A stretch of 64,000 bases of DNA from Haloimpatiens lingqiaonensis (GCF_901447495.1 NZ_CABDWS010000002.1:1-64000), one strand, 5' to 3'; positions 19,240-29,003 are shown, counted from the first letter of the stretch. Notes: generated by a model not told the origin, from the sequence alone. Program-made: numbers and translations.

Positions 19240-19298
19240 ACTAGGTACTAGGTGCTAGGCGTATTTAGGTACTAGGTACTAGGTGCTAGGTACTAGGA
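19240..19298. repeat. Heptamer tandem repeats (TAGGTAC)n
   Basis: Two clusters of ACTAGGTACTAGGTGCTAGG units separated by CGTATTT. They are followed by AGAGAGCATAATATTTTTTAG, a block whose inverted complement occurs near 14480-14510. Confidence 0.75.
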
Positions 19299-19484
19299 AA
19301 GAGAGCATAATATTTTTTAGAGGGAGACTTTGTTTAGTCATTAATGGTCAAGCTTCAGTCTCTAATTCCAGTTTGTACTTATAAATATATTCAATTATAC
19401 AACAAAAATAAATATATTATAAGGTGGATTTAAGGAGGGCGTTGTATTTAAGGGATATTAAGAATTGAGAATTGAGAATTAAGT

Positions 19485-19560
19485 ATTCAACTTTCGCAGT
19501 TATAAAATAAAAATATAAAATTTGCAGATAAGTAATGGGATTAGCTAAGAAGTAAGTGTG
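19485..19560. repeat. Palindromic repeat family B, copy 3
   Basis: TCAACTTTCGCAGTTATAAA and the following AT-rich block match the left arm of the copy at 10228. The right inverted end is not evident, so this copy appears truncated. It is preceded by degenerate AGAATTGAGAATT units. Confidence 0.6.
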
Positions 19561-19724
19561 AAAGATAAAACTCTTAAAGGAGTTTTTTAAAAAATGGCAC
19601 ATAACTTGAAAGCTATGTACAAAAGTTTAATTGTTTACTAAGAAAACACGAATGATACAACTATAAAATCGAAGTAACATACAGTATTAATACGAATAAT
19701 TAAAAATAAATTTCATAAATTGTA

Positions 19725-19753
19725 TTGATTTTTATAAAACATAGTGTTATTAT
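19725..19753 (+). promoter_or_regulatory. Probable promoter of the purE operon
   Basis: TTGATT at 19725-19730, a 17-base spacer, and TATTAT at 19748-19753. Transcription from about 19760 would include the whole riboswitch. Confidence 0.65.
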
Positions 19754-19789
19754 TTAAATATGATAAAAAACTAAAACTAACACTAACTA

Positions 19790-19942
19790 ACTCATATATG
19801 CTTGATGATATGGATCAAGTGTTTCTACCGGAAAACCGTAAATTTTCTGACTATGGGTAAGTTTTATAGGGATAACTATCTTTTAATAGAGTATATTTCA
19901 TCCGTTATAGAGCTTACTTATGGCTGTATAACGGATTTTTAT
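19790..19942 (+). promoter_or_regulatory. Guanine-class purine riboswitch with terminator
   Basis: The aptamer spans 19790-19858: P1 ACTCATA/TATGGGT, P2 CTTGAT/ATCAAG with loop GATATGG, the core TTTCTACCGG, and P3 GAAAA/TTTTC with loop containing CCGTAAA. The specificity base in GACTATG is C, which marks guanine/hypoxanthine rather than adenine binding. Downstream, TCCGTTATA (19901-19909) and TATAACGGA (19927-19935) plus T-run form a terminator. The 3' side of P1 (TGGGTAAG) can instead pair with CTTACTTA in the terminator loop, so ligand binding should free the terminator and turn the operon off. It lies 129 bases before the purE start. Confidence 0.93.
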
Positions 19943-20070
19943 ATGTAAAAACAAATCTTAATAAAATTTAGAAAATAATTTATAGAATGAACTTTTAGAA
20001 AAGCTTCTTAATTAAATTTTTGCTTAATGCTAAGCATGGAAGTCAATTAAAAAAAGAGAGGAGAATAAAA

Positions 20071-20550
20071 GTGAAAGTAGCTATAATATTTGGAAGTAAG
20101 TCAGATATGGAAGTTATGAAAAAAGCTTCTGAAATTCTAAAGGAATTTGGAATAGAACATAAAGGATATATATTGTCAGCTCATAGAGTGCCGGAAAAAC
20201 TTTCAGAAACCTTAAAGGAATTAGAAGCACAGGGAGTTGAGTGCATAATAGCAGGAGCAGGTCTTGCAGCACATCTTCCAGGGGTTATTGCCTCTCAAAC
20301 AATCCTACCAGTAATAGGGGTGCCTATAAATGCCGCAATAGGTGGCATGGATGCACTTTTATCTATAGTACAAATGCCAAAATCAATTCCAGTAGCAACT
20401 GTAGGTATGAACAATAGCTTTAATGCAGGAATGCTTGCGGTGGAAATATTATCTTTGAAATACCCAGAATTAAGAGTAAAACTTTTAAAATATAGAAAAG
20501 ACATGAAGGAAAAATTTATAAGAGAAAATGAGCAGGGGGTAGAATTCTAA
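20071..20550 (+). CDS. purE: N5-carboxyaminoimidazole ribonucleotide mutase
   Basis: 159 residues, class I PurE, which moves the carboxyl group from N5-CAIR to C4. It shows [12 protein letters not shown] (phosphate loop), SAHRVPE with the catalytic histidine, and [12 protein letters not shown]. No purK is visible next to it. The start is GTG 20071, six bases past GAGAGGAGAA; the longer frame from 20020 precedes this site. It is the first gene of the riboswitch-controlled operon and overlaps purC by one base (TAATG), giving translational coupling. Confidence 0.95.
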   Translation: MKVAIIFGSKSDMEVMKKASEILKEFGIEHKGYILSAHRVPEKLSETLKELEAQGVECIIAGAGLAAHLPGVIASQTILPVIGVPINAAIGGMDALLSIVQMPKSIPVATVGMNNSFNAGMLAVEILSLKYPELRVKLLKYRKDMKEKFIRENEQGVEF

Positions 20551-21266
20551 TGGAAAACTTAAAATTTGAAAAAAAGGAACTTATGTATGAAGGAAAGGCT
20601 AAAAAAGTATACAAAACAGAAAATGATGATTACGTAATAGTACATTATAAGGATGATGCCACAGCTTTTAATGGGGAGAAAAAAGGAACTATAGAAGATA
20701 AGGGAATTTTAAATAACAGTATAAGTTGTGCACTTTTTAATATGTTAGAGAAAAATGGAGTTGAAACTCACTTAGTTGAAAAGTTAAATGAAAGAGATCA
20801 GTTATGTAAGAAAGTAAGCATAGTTCCTCTAGAAGTAATAGTTAGAAATGTGGCAGCAGGAAGCATGGCAAAGAGATTAGGTGTTGAAGAGGGAACAGAA
20901 TTAAAAACTACAATTTATGAAATATGCTATAAAAATGATGACCTAGGAGATCCACTTATAAATGACTACCATGCAGTGGCATTAGGATTAACTACTTTTG
21001 AAGAATTAGATAAAATATATAAAGCTACAGAAAAAATAAACAACTTGTTAAAAGAATTTTTCATAGAAAGAGGAATAAAACTAATAGATTTTAAAATAGA
21101 GTTCGGAAGATTCCATGATGAGGTATTATTAGCAGATGAAATTTCACCAGATACCTGCAGATTCTGGGATGCTAAAACTAATGAAAAGCTAGATAAAGAC
21201 AGATTTAGAAGAGATTTGGGCAATGTAAAAGGTGCTTATGAAGAAATAATGAGCAGAATAAAATAG
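20550..21266 (+). CDS. purC: SAICAR synthetase
   Basis: 238 residues. It joins aspartate to CAIR with ATP to form SAICAR. Motifs: [12 protein letters not shown] at the N terminus for ATP binding, [12 protein letters not shown]-type phosphate segment ([18 protein letters not shown]), [10 protein letters not shown], and [12 protein letters not shown]. Usual length for the bacterial enzyme. ATG 20550 shares its A with the purE stop codon. Confidence 0.95.
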   Translation: MENLKFEKKELMYEGKAKKVYKTENDDYVIVHYKDDATAFNGEKKGTIEDKGILNNSISCALFNMLEKNGVETHLVEKLNERDQLCKKVSIVPLEVIVRNVAAGSMAKRLGVEEGTELKTTIYEICYKNDDLGDPLINDYHAVALGLTTFEELDKIYKATEKINNLLKEFFIERGIKLIDFKIEFGRFHDEVLLADEISPDTCRFWDAKTNEKLDKDRFRRDLGNVKGAYEEIMSRIK

Positions 21267-21324
21267 GCAACAGTGCTTGGTGATTATTAACCAGTAGCTG
21301 TTACCCATTAAGGAGGGGAACAAC

Positions 21325-22731
21325 TTGCATATGGAAGGCTTTAACTTAGAGGAAGACAAACTAAAAGAAGAGTGCGGTGTATTTGGTATATATTCAAATG
21401 AAATAGATGAGGAAATAAGCCATTTAACTTATTATGGATTATATGCTCTTCAACATAGAGGTCAAGAGAGCTGTGGTATATCAGTAAAAAATGGAGAAGA
21501 AATTAAATGTCATAAAGATATTGGTCTTGTAAGTGATGTTTTTAGTAAAGAAAATTTACAAGATTTGAAAGGGAATATATCCATAGGACATGTGAGATAT
21601 TCTACAGCAGGAGGCGCAGGAAGAGTAAATGCTCAGCCACTTGTAAGTACATTTAAATTGGGCTCTATTTCTATAGCTCATAACGGAAACCTTGTAAATG
21701 CAGATGTGGTAAGAGAACTTTTAGAAGAAACAGGATGTATTTTTCAAACATCCGTAGATACAGAGGTTATAATAAACCTTATTGCCAGAAGCTATAAAAA
21801 AGGCGTAGAGAGATCTATAGTGGATGCATTAAAGTTTGTGAAAGGATCCTATGCTATGCTTTTAATGGCAGAAAACAAGCTTATTGGAGCTAGGGATCCA
21901 AATGGTATAAGACCTCTTTGCCTTGGTAGGATGGGAGAAAAATATATATTGAGCTCTGAAAGCTGTGCATTAGATTCTATTGGAGCTGAATTTATAAGGG
22001 ATGTAGAACCAGGGGAAATAGTCATAATAGATGAAGAAGGCGTAAGAACCATAAAGTTTGCAGAAAAGACAGGCTGTGCCACTTGCTCTTTTGAATATAT
22101 TTATTTTGCAAGACCAGATAGTGTAATTGACGGGGTTAATGTATATGAATCAAGAATTAAAGCTGGAGAAATACTTTATAAGGAAAGTCCAGTGGAGGCG
22201 GATGTGGTAATTGGTGTACCGGATTCAGGAGTGCCAGCAGCTATAGGATATTCCAAGGCTTCAGGCATACCATATGCCATGGGAATAATTAAAAATAAAT
22301 ATATAGGAAGAACATTTATATCGCCTACTCAGGAAATGAGAGAAAGAGATGTTTCCGTTAAATTAAATGTACTTAAGGTGAATGTAGAGGGAAAAAGAGT
22401 TATTATAATAGATGATTCAATAGTTAGGGGAACTACTAGTAAGAGATTAGTAAATATACTTAGAAAAGCAGGAGCAAAGGAAGTTCACTTTAGAGTTTCA
22501 TCTCCTCCAGTAAAGTTTCCATGCTATTTTGGAATTGATACCCCTTACAGAAATGAGCTTATAGGAGCTTTTAGTAGCTTAGAAGATGTAAGGGAAAGAA
22601 TAGGTGCAGACACTTTAGAGTATTTAAGTATAAATGGACTTTTAAAATCTTTAGGAAAAGATAAGGGCTATTGCTTAGGGTGTTTTTCAGGAGAATATCC
22701 AGTGTCAACACCAAGTGAAGACTTTAGATAA
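21325..22731 (+). CDS. purF: Amidophosphoribosyltransferase (purine pathway entry)
   Basis: 468 residues. First committed step: PRPP plus glutamine to phosphoribosylamine. A short N-terminal propeptide ends before ECGVFGIYS, whose cysteine becomes the glutaminase nucleophile after processing, as in the Bacillus type. YALQHRGQES and GNISIGHVRYST belong to the Ntn domain; VIIIDDSIVRGTTSKR is the PRPP loop. Cysteines near the C terminus (CATCSF, CLGCFSGEYP) match the 4Fe-4S-binding ones of the B. subtilis type. TTG 21325 lies seven bases after AGGAGGG; ATG 21331 is a possible alternative. Confidence 0.95.
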   Translation: MHMEGFNLEEDKLKEECGVFGIYSNEIDEEISHLTYYGLYALQHRGQESCGISVKNGEEIKCHKDIGLVSDVFSKENLQDLKGNISIGHVRYSTAGGAGRVNAQPLVSTFKLGSISIAHNGNLVNADVVRELLEETGCIFQTSVDTEVIINLIARSYKKGVERSIVDALKFVKGSYAMLLMAENKLIGARDPNGIRPLCLGRMGEKYILSSESCALDSIGAEFIRDVEPGEIVIIDEEGVRTIKFAEKTGCATCSFEYIYFARPDSVIDGVNVYESRIKAGEILYKESPVEADVVIGVPDSGVPAAIGYSKASGIPYAMGIIKNKYIGRTFISPTQEMRERDVSVKLNVLKVNVEGKRVIIIDDSIVRGTTSKRLVNILRKAGAKEVHFRVSSPPVKFPCYFGIDTPYRNELIGAFSSLEDVRERIGADTLEYLSINGLLKSLGKDKGYCLGCFSGEYPVSTPSEDFR

Positions 22732-22872
22732 AACCTTAGTTCACAGCACATAATTTTTAGTGCAGGTTGGAATTGGATTTTAAAATAGTTATAGTGGAGT
22801 TATGTGCTGTATTAAGGATTGGGGATTAGAAAATAAGGATAAATACAGGTGGAAATATAGGAGGGAATATAA

Positions 22873-23871
22873 ATGATAGATTATAAATCATCAGGAGTAA
22901 ACATAAAAGAGGGATATAAGACTGTAAGCTTAATTAAGGAATACACTAAAAGAACTCAAAACTCAAATGTTTTAAATGGCATAGGAAGCTTTGCAGGAAT
23001 GTTTCAATTAAATGGAGAATACAAAAATCCAGTTTTAGTTTCTGGCACAGATGGAGTAGGTACAAAGCTTGACATAGCTTTTAAAATGAACAAATACGAC
23101 ACCGTGGGTATTGACTGTGTAGCCATGAGTGTAAATGACATATTGTGTCATGGAGCAAAACCATTATTTTTCCTAGACTATATAGCTTGTGGAAGATTAG
23201 AAGCAGAGGTGGCAGCTGGCCTTGTTAAAGGGGTTTCTGAGGGATGTCTGCAATCAGAATGTGCTTTAATTGGCGGAGAAACTGCTGAAATGCCTGGATT
23301 TTATGATGATGGAAAATATGATATAGCAGGTTTTGCTGTGGGAATAGTGGACAGAGATAAAATAATAGATGGCAGCAGCATAAATGAGGGAGATATATTA
23401 ATTGGAATAGAATCTTCAGGAGTTCACAGTAATGGATATTCTTTAGTTAGAAAGGCAATCAAGGACTTAAATGAAGATTTTCAAGGTAAGAAAATAGGAG
23501 AAGTTTTATTGACTCCTACTAATATATATGTAAAAACTATTTTAGGCCTTTTAAAGGAATTTAATATAAAAGGAATGAGTCATATAACTGGTGGCGGTTT
23601 CTATGAAAATATTCCTAGAATGTTTAAAGATGATTTTACAGCAGTAGTGGATAAAAATAGCTTCAATGTACCTGATATATTTAAGCATTTAATGAGTCTT
23701 GGAGTGGATGAAAAAGAAATGTTCAACACATTTAACATGGGAATAGGTTTTGTATTATGTGTAAATAAAGAGGATGAGCATAAAATTATAAATAAAATAA
23801 ATAATTTTGGATTTAAAGCATATAAAATAGGTCATGTAGAACGTGGAGGCAAAGAAGTATGTTTAAAATAG
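22873..23871 (+). CDS. purM: AIR synthetase
   Basis: 332 residues. ATP-dependent closure of FGAM to AIR. Diagnostic: YKSSGVNIKEGYK at the start, LVSGTDGVGTKLDIA, GIDCVAMSVNDILCHGAKPLFFLDY, and GGETAEMPGFY. The start follows ATAGGAGGG. A 141-base gap after purF contains no terminator that I can recognise. purN begins 13 bases before its end. Confidence 0.96.
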   Translation: MIDYKSSGVNIKEGYKTVSLIKEYTKRTQNSNVLNGIGSFAGMFQLNGEYKNPVLVSGTDGVGTKLDIAFKMNKYDTVGIDCVAMSVNDILCHGAKPLFFLDYIACGRLEAEVAAGLVKGVSEGCLQSECALIGGETAEMPGFYDDGKYDIAGFAVGIVDRDKIIDGSSINEGDILIGIESSGVHSNGYSLVRKAIKDLNEDFQGKKIGEVLLTPTNIYVKTILGLLKEFNIKGMSHITGGGFYENIPRMFKDDFTAVVDKNSFNVPDIFKHLMSLGVDEKEMFNTFNMGIGFVLCVNKEDEHKIINKINNFGFKAYKIGHVERGGKEVCLK

Positions 23872-24449
23872 CAGTACTTATATCCGGAGGAGGAACAAAT
23901 CTTCAATCTATAATTGACAATATAGAAAATGGATATTTAGAAAACTGTGCTATAGAAATGATCATAAGCGACAGAGAGGGTGCTTATGGTTTAGAAAGAG
24001 GGAAAAAAAGTGGTATAAAAACCTACTGTGTGGATAGAAAAAAACATAAGGGAAATTTATCAGAAGAAATATTAAAAATAGTAGATGGTAAGGTTGATTT
24101 AATAGTTTTGGCAGGGTATCTTTCAATACTAAAAGGGGATATAATTAAAAAGTTTAAAAACAAAATAATAAATATACATCCATCTTTAATACCAGCCTTT
24201 TGTGGAAATGATATGTACGGAATTAAAGTTCATGAAAGGGCTTTAGAGTATGGAGTTAAAGTTTCTGGATGTACTGTCCATTTTGTAGATGAGGGTACAG
24301 ATACAGGTTCTATAATAATTCAAAAGACAGTGCCAGTATACGTAGAGGATACTCCAGAAGAACTTCAAAAGAGAGTGCTAGTGCAGGAACACAAAGCATT
24401 ATCAGAGGCAATTAAGTTGATTTCACAAGGAAAGATATCTATTAAATAA
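23859..24449 (+). CDS. purN: GAR transformylase (10-formyl-THF dependent)
   Basis: 196 residues. Formylates GAR using 10-formyltetrahydrofolate. Motifs: AVLISGGGTNLQSII, LVDLIVLAGYL-type segment (VDLIVLAGYLSIL), IINIHPSLIPAF with the catalytic Asn and His, and GVKVSGCTVHFVDEGTDTG with the catalytic Asp. It overlaps the purM end by 13 bases, with GTGGAGG inside purM as ribosome binding site. Confidence 0.95.
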   Translation: MFKIAVLISGGGTNLQSIIDNIENGYLENCAIEMIISDREGAYGLERGKKSGIKTYCVDRKKHKGNLSEEILKIVDGKVDLIVLAGYLSILKGDIIKKFKNKIINIHPSLIPAFCGNDMYGIKVHERALEYGVKVSGCTVHFVDEGTDTGSIIIQKTVPVYVEDTPEELQKRVLVQEHKALSEAIKLISQGKISIK

Positions 24450-24467
24450 AAAAGGGGAGGAATAATA

Positions 24468-25967
24468 ATGTTAAAAAGAGCTTTAATAAGTGTATTTGAC
24501 AAAAATGGGGTACTAGATTTAGCTAAATTCTTAGTGAACAGAGGCGTAGAAATAATATCCACTGGGGGAACATATAGATACCTAAAAGAAAATGGCATAG
24601 ATGTAATAGAAGTTAATCAAGTTACAGGCTTTGATGAAATACTAGATGGAAGAGTTAAAACATTAAATCCATATATTCATGGTGGAATACTTGCCATAAG
24701 AGATAAAGAAAGTCATATGGAAACAATAAAAGAAAAAGGCATAACTCCAATAGACATGATAGTTGTAAACTTATATCCATTCTTCAATAAGGTTCAAGAA
24801 GATTTAGCTTTTGAGGAAAAAGTAGAATTTATAGATATCGGCGGACCTACTATGCTAAGATCTGCAGCTAAAAACTTTAAAGATGTTATAGTATTAACTA
24901 AAGTAGAGGATTACGAAAAAATAATAAGTCAAATAGAAGAAAATGGAGATGTTTCTTTCAAAACTAGAAAAGAATTAGCAGGAAAAGTATTTAATTTAAC
25001 ATCTGCTTATGATGCAGCTATAAGCAATTTCTTATTAGATGAGGAATACCCAGAGTATTTATCTCTATCTTACAAAAAAATGATGGATTTAAGATATGGA
25101 GAAAATCCACATCAAACCTCGGCTTACTACGTGTCTACTTATGAAAGAGGCGCTATGAAAAACTTCCAACAATTAAACGGAAAAGAATTGTCTTATAACA
25201 ATATAAAAGATATGGATATAGCTTGGAAAACTGTATGGGAATTTGATGAAATTGCCTGCTGCGGTTTAAAGCATAACTCACCTTGTGGAGTGGCTATAGG
25301 GGAAACTGTTTGCGATGCATATAAAAAAGCTTATTCCTGTGACCCAGTATCTATTTTTGGTGGTATAATAGCAGTTAACAGAACTTTAGATAAGGAAACT
25401 GCTGAAGAAATTGTGAAGATATTCTCAGAAATAGTAATAGCACCAGACTTTACTGAAGAAGCACTTGAAGTTCTTAAAACTAAAAAGAATTTAAGAGTTA
25501 TAAAGGGAGAACAAGTTCCTAAGGATAAAGTTGAGTTAGTAAAAGTAGATGGAGGAATTTTAGTTCAAAGTGCTGACGATAAATTATTAAATGAAACTAA
25601 AGTTGTTACAGAAAAAGCTCCTACTGAAGAGGAAATGAAGGATTTAATATTTGGAATGAAAGTTGTTAAATATGTTAAATCTAATGCAATAGTAGTAGTT
25701 AAGGATGGAAAAGCTGTAGGAATAGCTGGAGGCCAAGTAAACAGAATATGGGCAGCTACACAGGCTTTAGAAAGAGGAGAAGAAGGAGTTATATTAGCAT
25801 CAGATGCATTCTTCCCATTTGGCGATGTAGTGGAAGAAGCGGCTAAACACAATATAAAAGCTATAATTCAACCAGGCGGATCTCTAAAGGATCAAGAGTC
25901 TATAGATGAATGCAACAAAAATGGAATATCCATGGTATTTACAGGAATGAGACACTTTAAACACTAA
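24468..25967 (+). CDS. purH: AICAR transformylase/IMP cyclohydrolase
   Basis: 499 residues, bifunctional, catalysing the last two steps to IMP. The N-terminal cyclohydrolase (MGS-like) domain shows [18 protein letters not shown] and GGRV-type segments ([18 protein letters not shown]). The transformylase domain shows the KHNSPCGVA catalytic Lys-His region, [25 protein letters not shown], and a C-terminal [12 protein letters not shown]...FTGMRHFKH. The start follows GGGGAGGA. It is 18 bases after purN and in the same operon. Confidence 0.96.
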   Translation: MLKRALISVFDKNGVLDLAKFLVNRGVEIISTGGTYRYLKENGIDVIEVNQVTGFDEILDGRVKTLNPYIHGGILAIRDKESHMETIKEKGITPIDMIVVNLYPFFNKVQEDLAFEEKVEFIDIGGPTMLRSAAKNFKDVIVLTKVEDYEKIISQIEENGDVSFKTRKELAGKVFNLTSAYDAAISNFLLDEEYPEYLSLSYKKMMDLRYGENPHQTSAYYVSTYERGAMKNFQQLNGKELSYNNIKDMDIAWKTVWEFDEIACCGLKHNSPCGVAIGETVCDAYKKAYSCDPVSIFGGIIAVNRTLDKETAEEIVKIFSEIVIAPDFTEEALEVLKTKKNLRVIKGEQVPKDKVELVKVDGGILVQSADDKLLNETKVVTEKAPTEEEMKDLIFGMKVVKYVKSNAIVVVKDGKAVGIAGGQVNRIWAATQALERGEEGVILASDAFFPFGDVVEEAAKHNIKAIIQPGGSLKDQESIDECNKNGISMVFTGMRHFKH

Positions 25968-26166
25968 ACGAGGAGAATATTAGTGTACTAGATGTTAGTG
26001 TGCTAGTTGGCTAGTGTGCTAGTGAAGGAGGATTTTCCTTCGCGATGCTACGGAAAATCTTTAAATTAAAAGTTTTTGAGAGTGAAGCGAACAAAAACAA
26101 CTTTATCTAGCCCTCTAGCCCTCTGACACCCTAGCCCACTAAATTAAATCGGGGGGGGGGATATAA
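25968..26166. repeat. Repeat-filled purH-purD spacer
   Basis: Left part: TAGTGTGCTAG-type units (25982-26023). Centre: hairpins GATTTTCC/GGAAAATC (26033-26061) and AAGTTTTTG/CAAAAACAACTT (26079-26103). Right part: TAGCCCTCTAGCCC units (26106-26145), the inverted complement of the repeat at 14219-14257. The central hairpin is also found, inverted, near 14505-14550. The whole spacer therefore looks like an inserted inverted-repeat element in the pur operon. It ends in a run of ten G (26151-26160). Confidence 0.6.
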
Positions 26167-27423
26167 ATGAAGCTATTAGTTATTGGTAGCGGTGGAAGGG
26201 AACATGCTATAGCATGGAAGCTTTCAAAAAGTAATAAGGTAGATGAGATTTATTGTGCTCCTGGTAATGGAGGAACGGCTTTAGAAGAAAAATGTATCAA
26301 TGTAAATTTAAACAGTATAGATGAGTATCTTTCCTTTGCAAAGGAAAATAAAATAGATGTAACAGTGGTTGGGCCAGAAGCACCATTGGTTGAAGGCATA
26401 GTTGATACATTTAAAAAAGAAGGACTAAAAATATTTGGACCAGATAAAAAAGGCGCTCTTTTAGAAGGAAGCAAGGCCTTTGCTAAAGAATTCATGAAAA
26501 AGTATGGAGTTAAAACTGCTGAATACGAAACATTTACTGATTTTGAAAAGGCAAAGGAATATATAAGAAACTGTGCTTACCCTGTAGTTGTAAAGGCAGA
26601 TGGCCTTGCAGCTGGAAAAGGCGTAGTTATTTGTGAAGAAGAAGCAGATGCTCAAAAGGCTTTAGAAGATTTTATGGTTAAGGATGTATTTAATGGTTCT
26701 GGTAAAAAGATAGTAATAGAGGAGTTTTTAAATGGAGTAGAAGCTTCCATACTTTCTATAACAGATGGGGAAACCATAATACCATTTATATCTTCTAAGG
26801 ATCATAAGCAAATTTATGATGGAAATAAGGGACCAAACACTGGAGGAATGGGTGTTATAGCACCTAATCCATATTGCAGTGATGAGGTAATAAAGGAGTT
26901 TAAAGAGAATATATTAGAGCCAACGCTTAAAGGAATAAAAAATGAAGCTATGGACTATATTGGGGTTATATTCTTTGGAATAATGATAACAGAAAAGGGA
27001 GTTTATCTTTTAGAATACAACGTTAGAATGGGAGATCCAGAAACCCAAGCAGTGCTTTACTTAATGGAATCGGATTTGATGGATATAATAATGGGGGCTT
27101 TAAATAAGGATTTAGCTAATATAAATATTAAATGGGAAAATAAGCATAGTTGCTGCGTAGTAGTTGCTTCAGAAGGCTATCCTTCCTCATACAAAAAAGG
27201 TTATCCTATAGAAATAGAAGATAATTTAGAAAGCAAGGTAATAGCAGCAGGTGCAAAACTTGAGGAGGGCAAATTAGTAACTAACGGAGGAAGAGTTCTT
27301 TGTGTAGTTGCTAAAGGAGACAGCTTAGATAGTGCTAGAGAAAAGGCTTATAGAGATGTGGAAAAGGTTAAATTTCAGGGAAATTATTATAGAAAAGACA
27401 TTGGGGAATTAATTAACAATTAA
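26167..27423 (+). CDS. purD: GAR synthetase
   Basis: 418 residues. ATP-grasp ligase joining phosphoribosylamine and glycine. Motifs: LVIGSGGREHAIAWKLS, VTVVGPEAPLVEGI, PVVVKADGLAAGKGVV, GPNTGGMGVIAP, and LEYNVRMGDPETQ with the metal-binding Glu and Asn. Its ribosome binding site is a pure run of ten G seven bases before the ATG, which is unusual in this AT-rich genome and prone to slippage. It probably reads through from purH, though an extra promoter in the spacer cannot be excluded. Confidence 0.95.
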   Translation: MKLLVIGSGGREHAIAWKLSKSNKVDEIYCAPGNGGTALEEKCINVNLNSIDEYLSFAKENKIDVTVVGPEAPLVEGIVDTFKKEGLKIFGPDKKGALLEGSKAFAKEFMKKYGVKTAEYETFTDFEKAKEYIRNCAYPVVVKADGLAAGKGVVICEEEADAQKALEDFMVKDVFNGSGKKIVIEEFLNGVEASILSITDGETIIPFISSKDHKQIYDGNKGPNTGGMGVIAPNPYCSDEVIKEFKENILEPTLKGIKNEAMDYIGVIFFGIMITEKGVYLLEYNVRMGDPETQAVLYLMESDLMDIIMGALNKDLANINIKWENKHSCCVVVASEGYPSSYKKGYPIEIEDNLESKVIAAGAKLEEGKLVTNGGRVLCVVAKGDSLDSAREKAYRDVEKVKFQGNYYRKDIGELINN

Positions 27424-27489
27424 CAATTAATAATTAAGAATTAATAATTAAGAATTGAAAAGTAAGAGCTAAGGAGTAAGTAAGAAGTA

Positions 27490-27524
27490 AGTTAACTTTT
27501 GTAGTCATAGAATAAAAATGTGTG
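27490..27524. repeat. Palindromic repeat family B, degenerate copy 4
   Basis: GTTAACTTTTGTAGTCATAGAATAAAAAT resembles the left arm of the copies at 10228 and 19485. It follows a run of degenerate TAATTAAGAATT and GTAAGAAGTAAG units (27408-27490). Confidence 0.4.
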
Positions 27525-27563
27525 CTTTGTGTTATTGATACTTTGTAAAATTTGGGTATTGAT

Positions 27564-27583
27564 AGTGCAAGGCACTTTTTTCG
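27564..27583 (+). terminator. Possible terminator after purD
   Basis: AGTGC-AAG-GCACT with six T following. The stem is only 5 bp, so the call is tentative. Confidence 0.45.
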
Positions 27584-27704
27584 GTGTAGGAATTTGTTAG
27601 AAAAGGATGTTGATAATGTTTACTTTTTATTGGATAATGTGTTTTAATATAAATGAAAAAGTAAAAAATAAAATTCTAAATTACTATAGAAAGGGGATAT
27701 TTTC

Positions 27705-29003
27705 TTGGAGCAGATTAAAAGGGCAAAAAATAGGGATATGTTTAAAAAGATGATATTTGTAGTTTTAATAGTTTCTCTTTCTTCACAAATTTATTTGGAT
27801 TTATTTATAGCAAACTTTAGAATCTCCTTTGCTATAATATTATTTGGGGTGTTTATGTATTCCTTTGAGGAATTAAACTCCGTAATAACAGGGGCATATA
27901 CATCCATAGGAGTTTATATCCTTAGAGTATTTGTACACACTACAAGAGGGGGTAAGATGGTAGATGGAATGCAATTTTACTTCCCAGAAATATTTTTCTA
28001 CTTTTCTTACGCAGTATTTTTTTATTTAGTACTTAAAAAAGTTTCTAGAAGAAATATAAATAGGATGTTTATTTATATAGTATTCAGTGATTTTTTCGCA
28101 AACTTTATAGAATTACTTATAAGGGATATAAACAATATTAAACCCTTATATAATTATCATATTAAATGGACTTTATTTATAGTGGCCATAGTTAGAACGG
28201 TAATTTTGTGGCTTAGCTTAAATTTTATTAAATATTATAAAATGCTATTATTAAAGGAAGAACACGAAAATAGATATAGAAAGCTATTACTTATGACTGC
28301 AAGACTGAAAACTGAAACCTATTGGATGAAGAAAACCATGGATAGTCTTGAAAAAGTAATGGCAGAGGCCTATGATTTATTTGAAAAAATAACTTTAGAC
28401 AAGGAAAGAGAGCTTTGGGCTTCAAGAGCAGTGAATATAGCAAAGAACGTTCATGAAATAAAAAAAGAATATGGCATAGTAGTAAGAGGCGTTGAGGAAG
28501 TTACAAGTTCTCCAGATGAAGGAAGGGGAATGTATTTTAAAGACTTAATAAACATATTAGAAATAAGTATGAAAAATGAGATAAAGTATAAAGAAAAAGA
28601 TATAGGTGTGGAATTTAAAATAAGAAATAATTTTTATACTGAAAAGCACTACTTTTTAATGTCTATATTTAGAAATTTACTTATGAATGCCATAGAAGCT
28701 TTAGAGGGCAAAGAAAAGGGATTTATATACTTTCATCAGGACAAAGAAGGAGAAAATTATATATTTATTATAGAAGATAATGGATGTGGTATAAAAGAAA
28801 TAGATAAGGAATACATATTTTCTCCTGGATACTCTACCAAGATAAACTACGGCACTGGAGAAATAAACAGGGGTCTTGGACTTAGTATAGTAAAGCACAT
28901 AATTGAAGGTGAATTAAAAGGTAAAATAACCATAAGTTCTGGAGAAAATAAGGGAACAACTTTCAATATAGCCATACCTAAAAAAGTATTGGAGGAAGAA
29001 TAA
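27705..29003 (+). CDS. GlnK-type sensor histidine kinase
   Basis: 432 residues. An N-terminal membrane domain of about six hydrophobic helices (residues 10-185) is followed by a coiled linker, the phospho-acceptor region AKNVHEIKKEYG (His250), and an HATPase domain with N box FRNLLMNAIEAL, G1 IEDNGCGIKE and G2 GLGLSIVKHIIEG. The membrane domain and HEIKK-type acceptor resemble B. subtilis GlnK/YcbA, which senses glutamine. It starts at TTG 27705, seven bases after AAAGGGGA. The response regulator begins one base after its stop. The signal is unknown; the glutamine link is family knowledge only. Confidence 0.85.
   Translation: MEQIKRAKNRDMFKKMIFVVLIVSLSSQIYLDLFIANFRISFAIILFGVFMYSFEELNSVITGAYTSIGVYILRVFVHTTRGGKMVDGMQFYFPEIFFYFSYAVFFYLVLKKVSRRNINRMFIYIVFSDFFANFIELLIRDINNIKPLYNYHIKWTLFIVAIVRTVILWLSLNFIKYYKMLLLKEEHENRYRKLLLMTARLKTETYWMKKTMDSLEKVMAEAYDLFEKITLDKERELWASRAVNIAKNVHEIKKEYGIVVRGVEEVTSSPDEGRGMYFKDLINILEISMKNEIKYKEKDIGVEFKIRNNFYTEKHYFLMSIFRNLLMNAIEALEGKEKGFIYFHQDKEGENYIFIIEDNGCGIKEIDKEYIFSPGYSTKINYGTGEINRGLGLSIVKHIIEGELKGKITISSGENKGTTFNIAIPKKVLEEE

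Noticed and set aside
14192-19300. CRISPR array in the repeated heptamers
   Set aside because: Units are 7 bp without unique spacers, and no cas genes are nearby.
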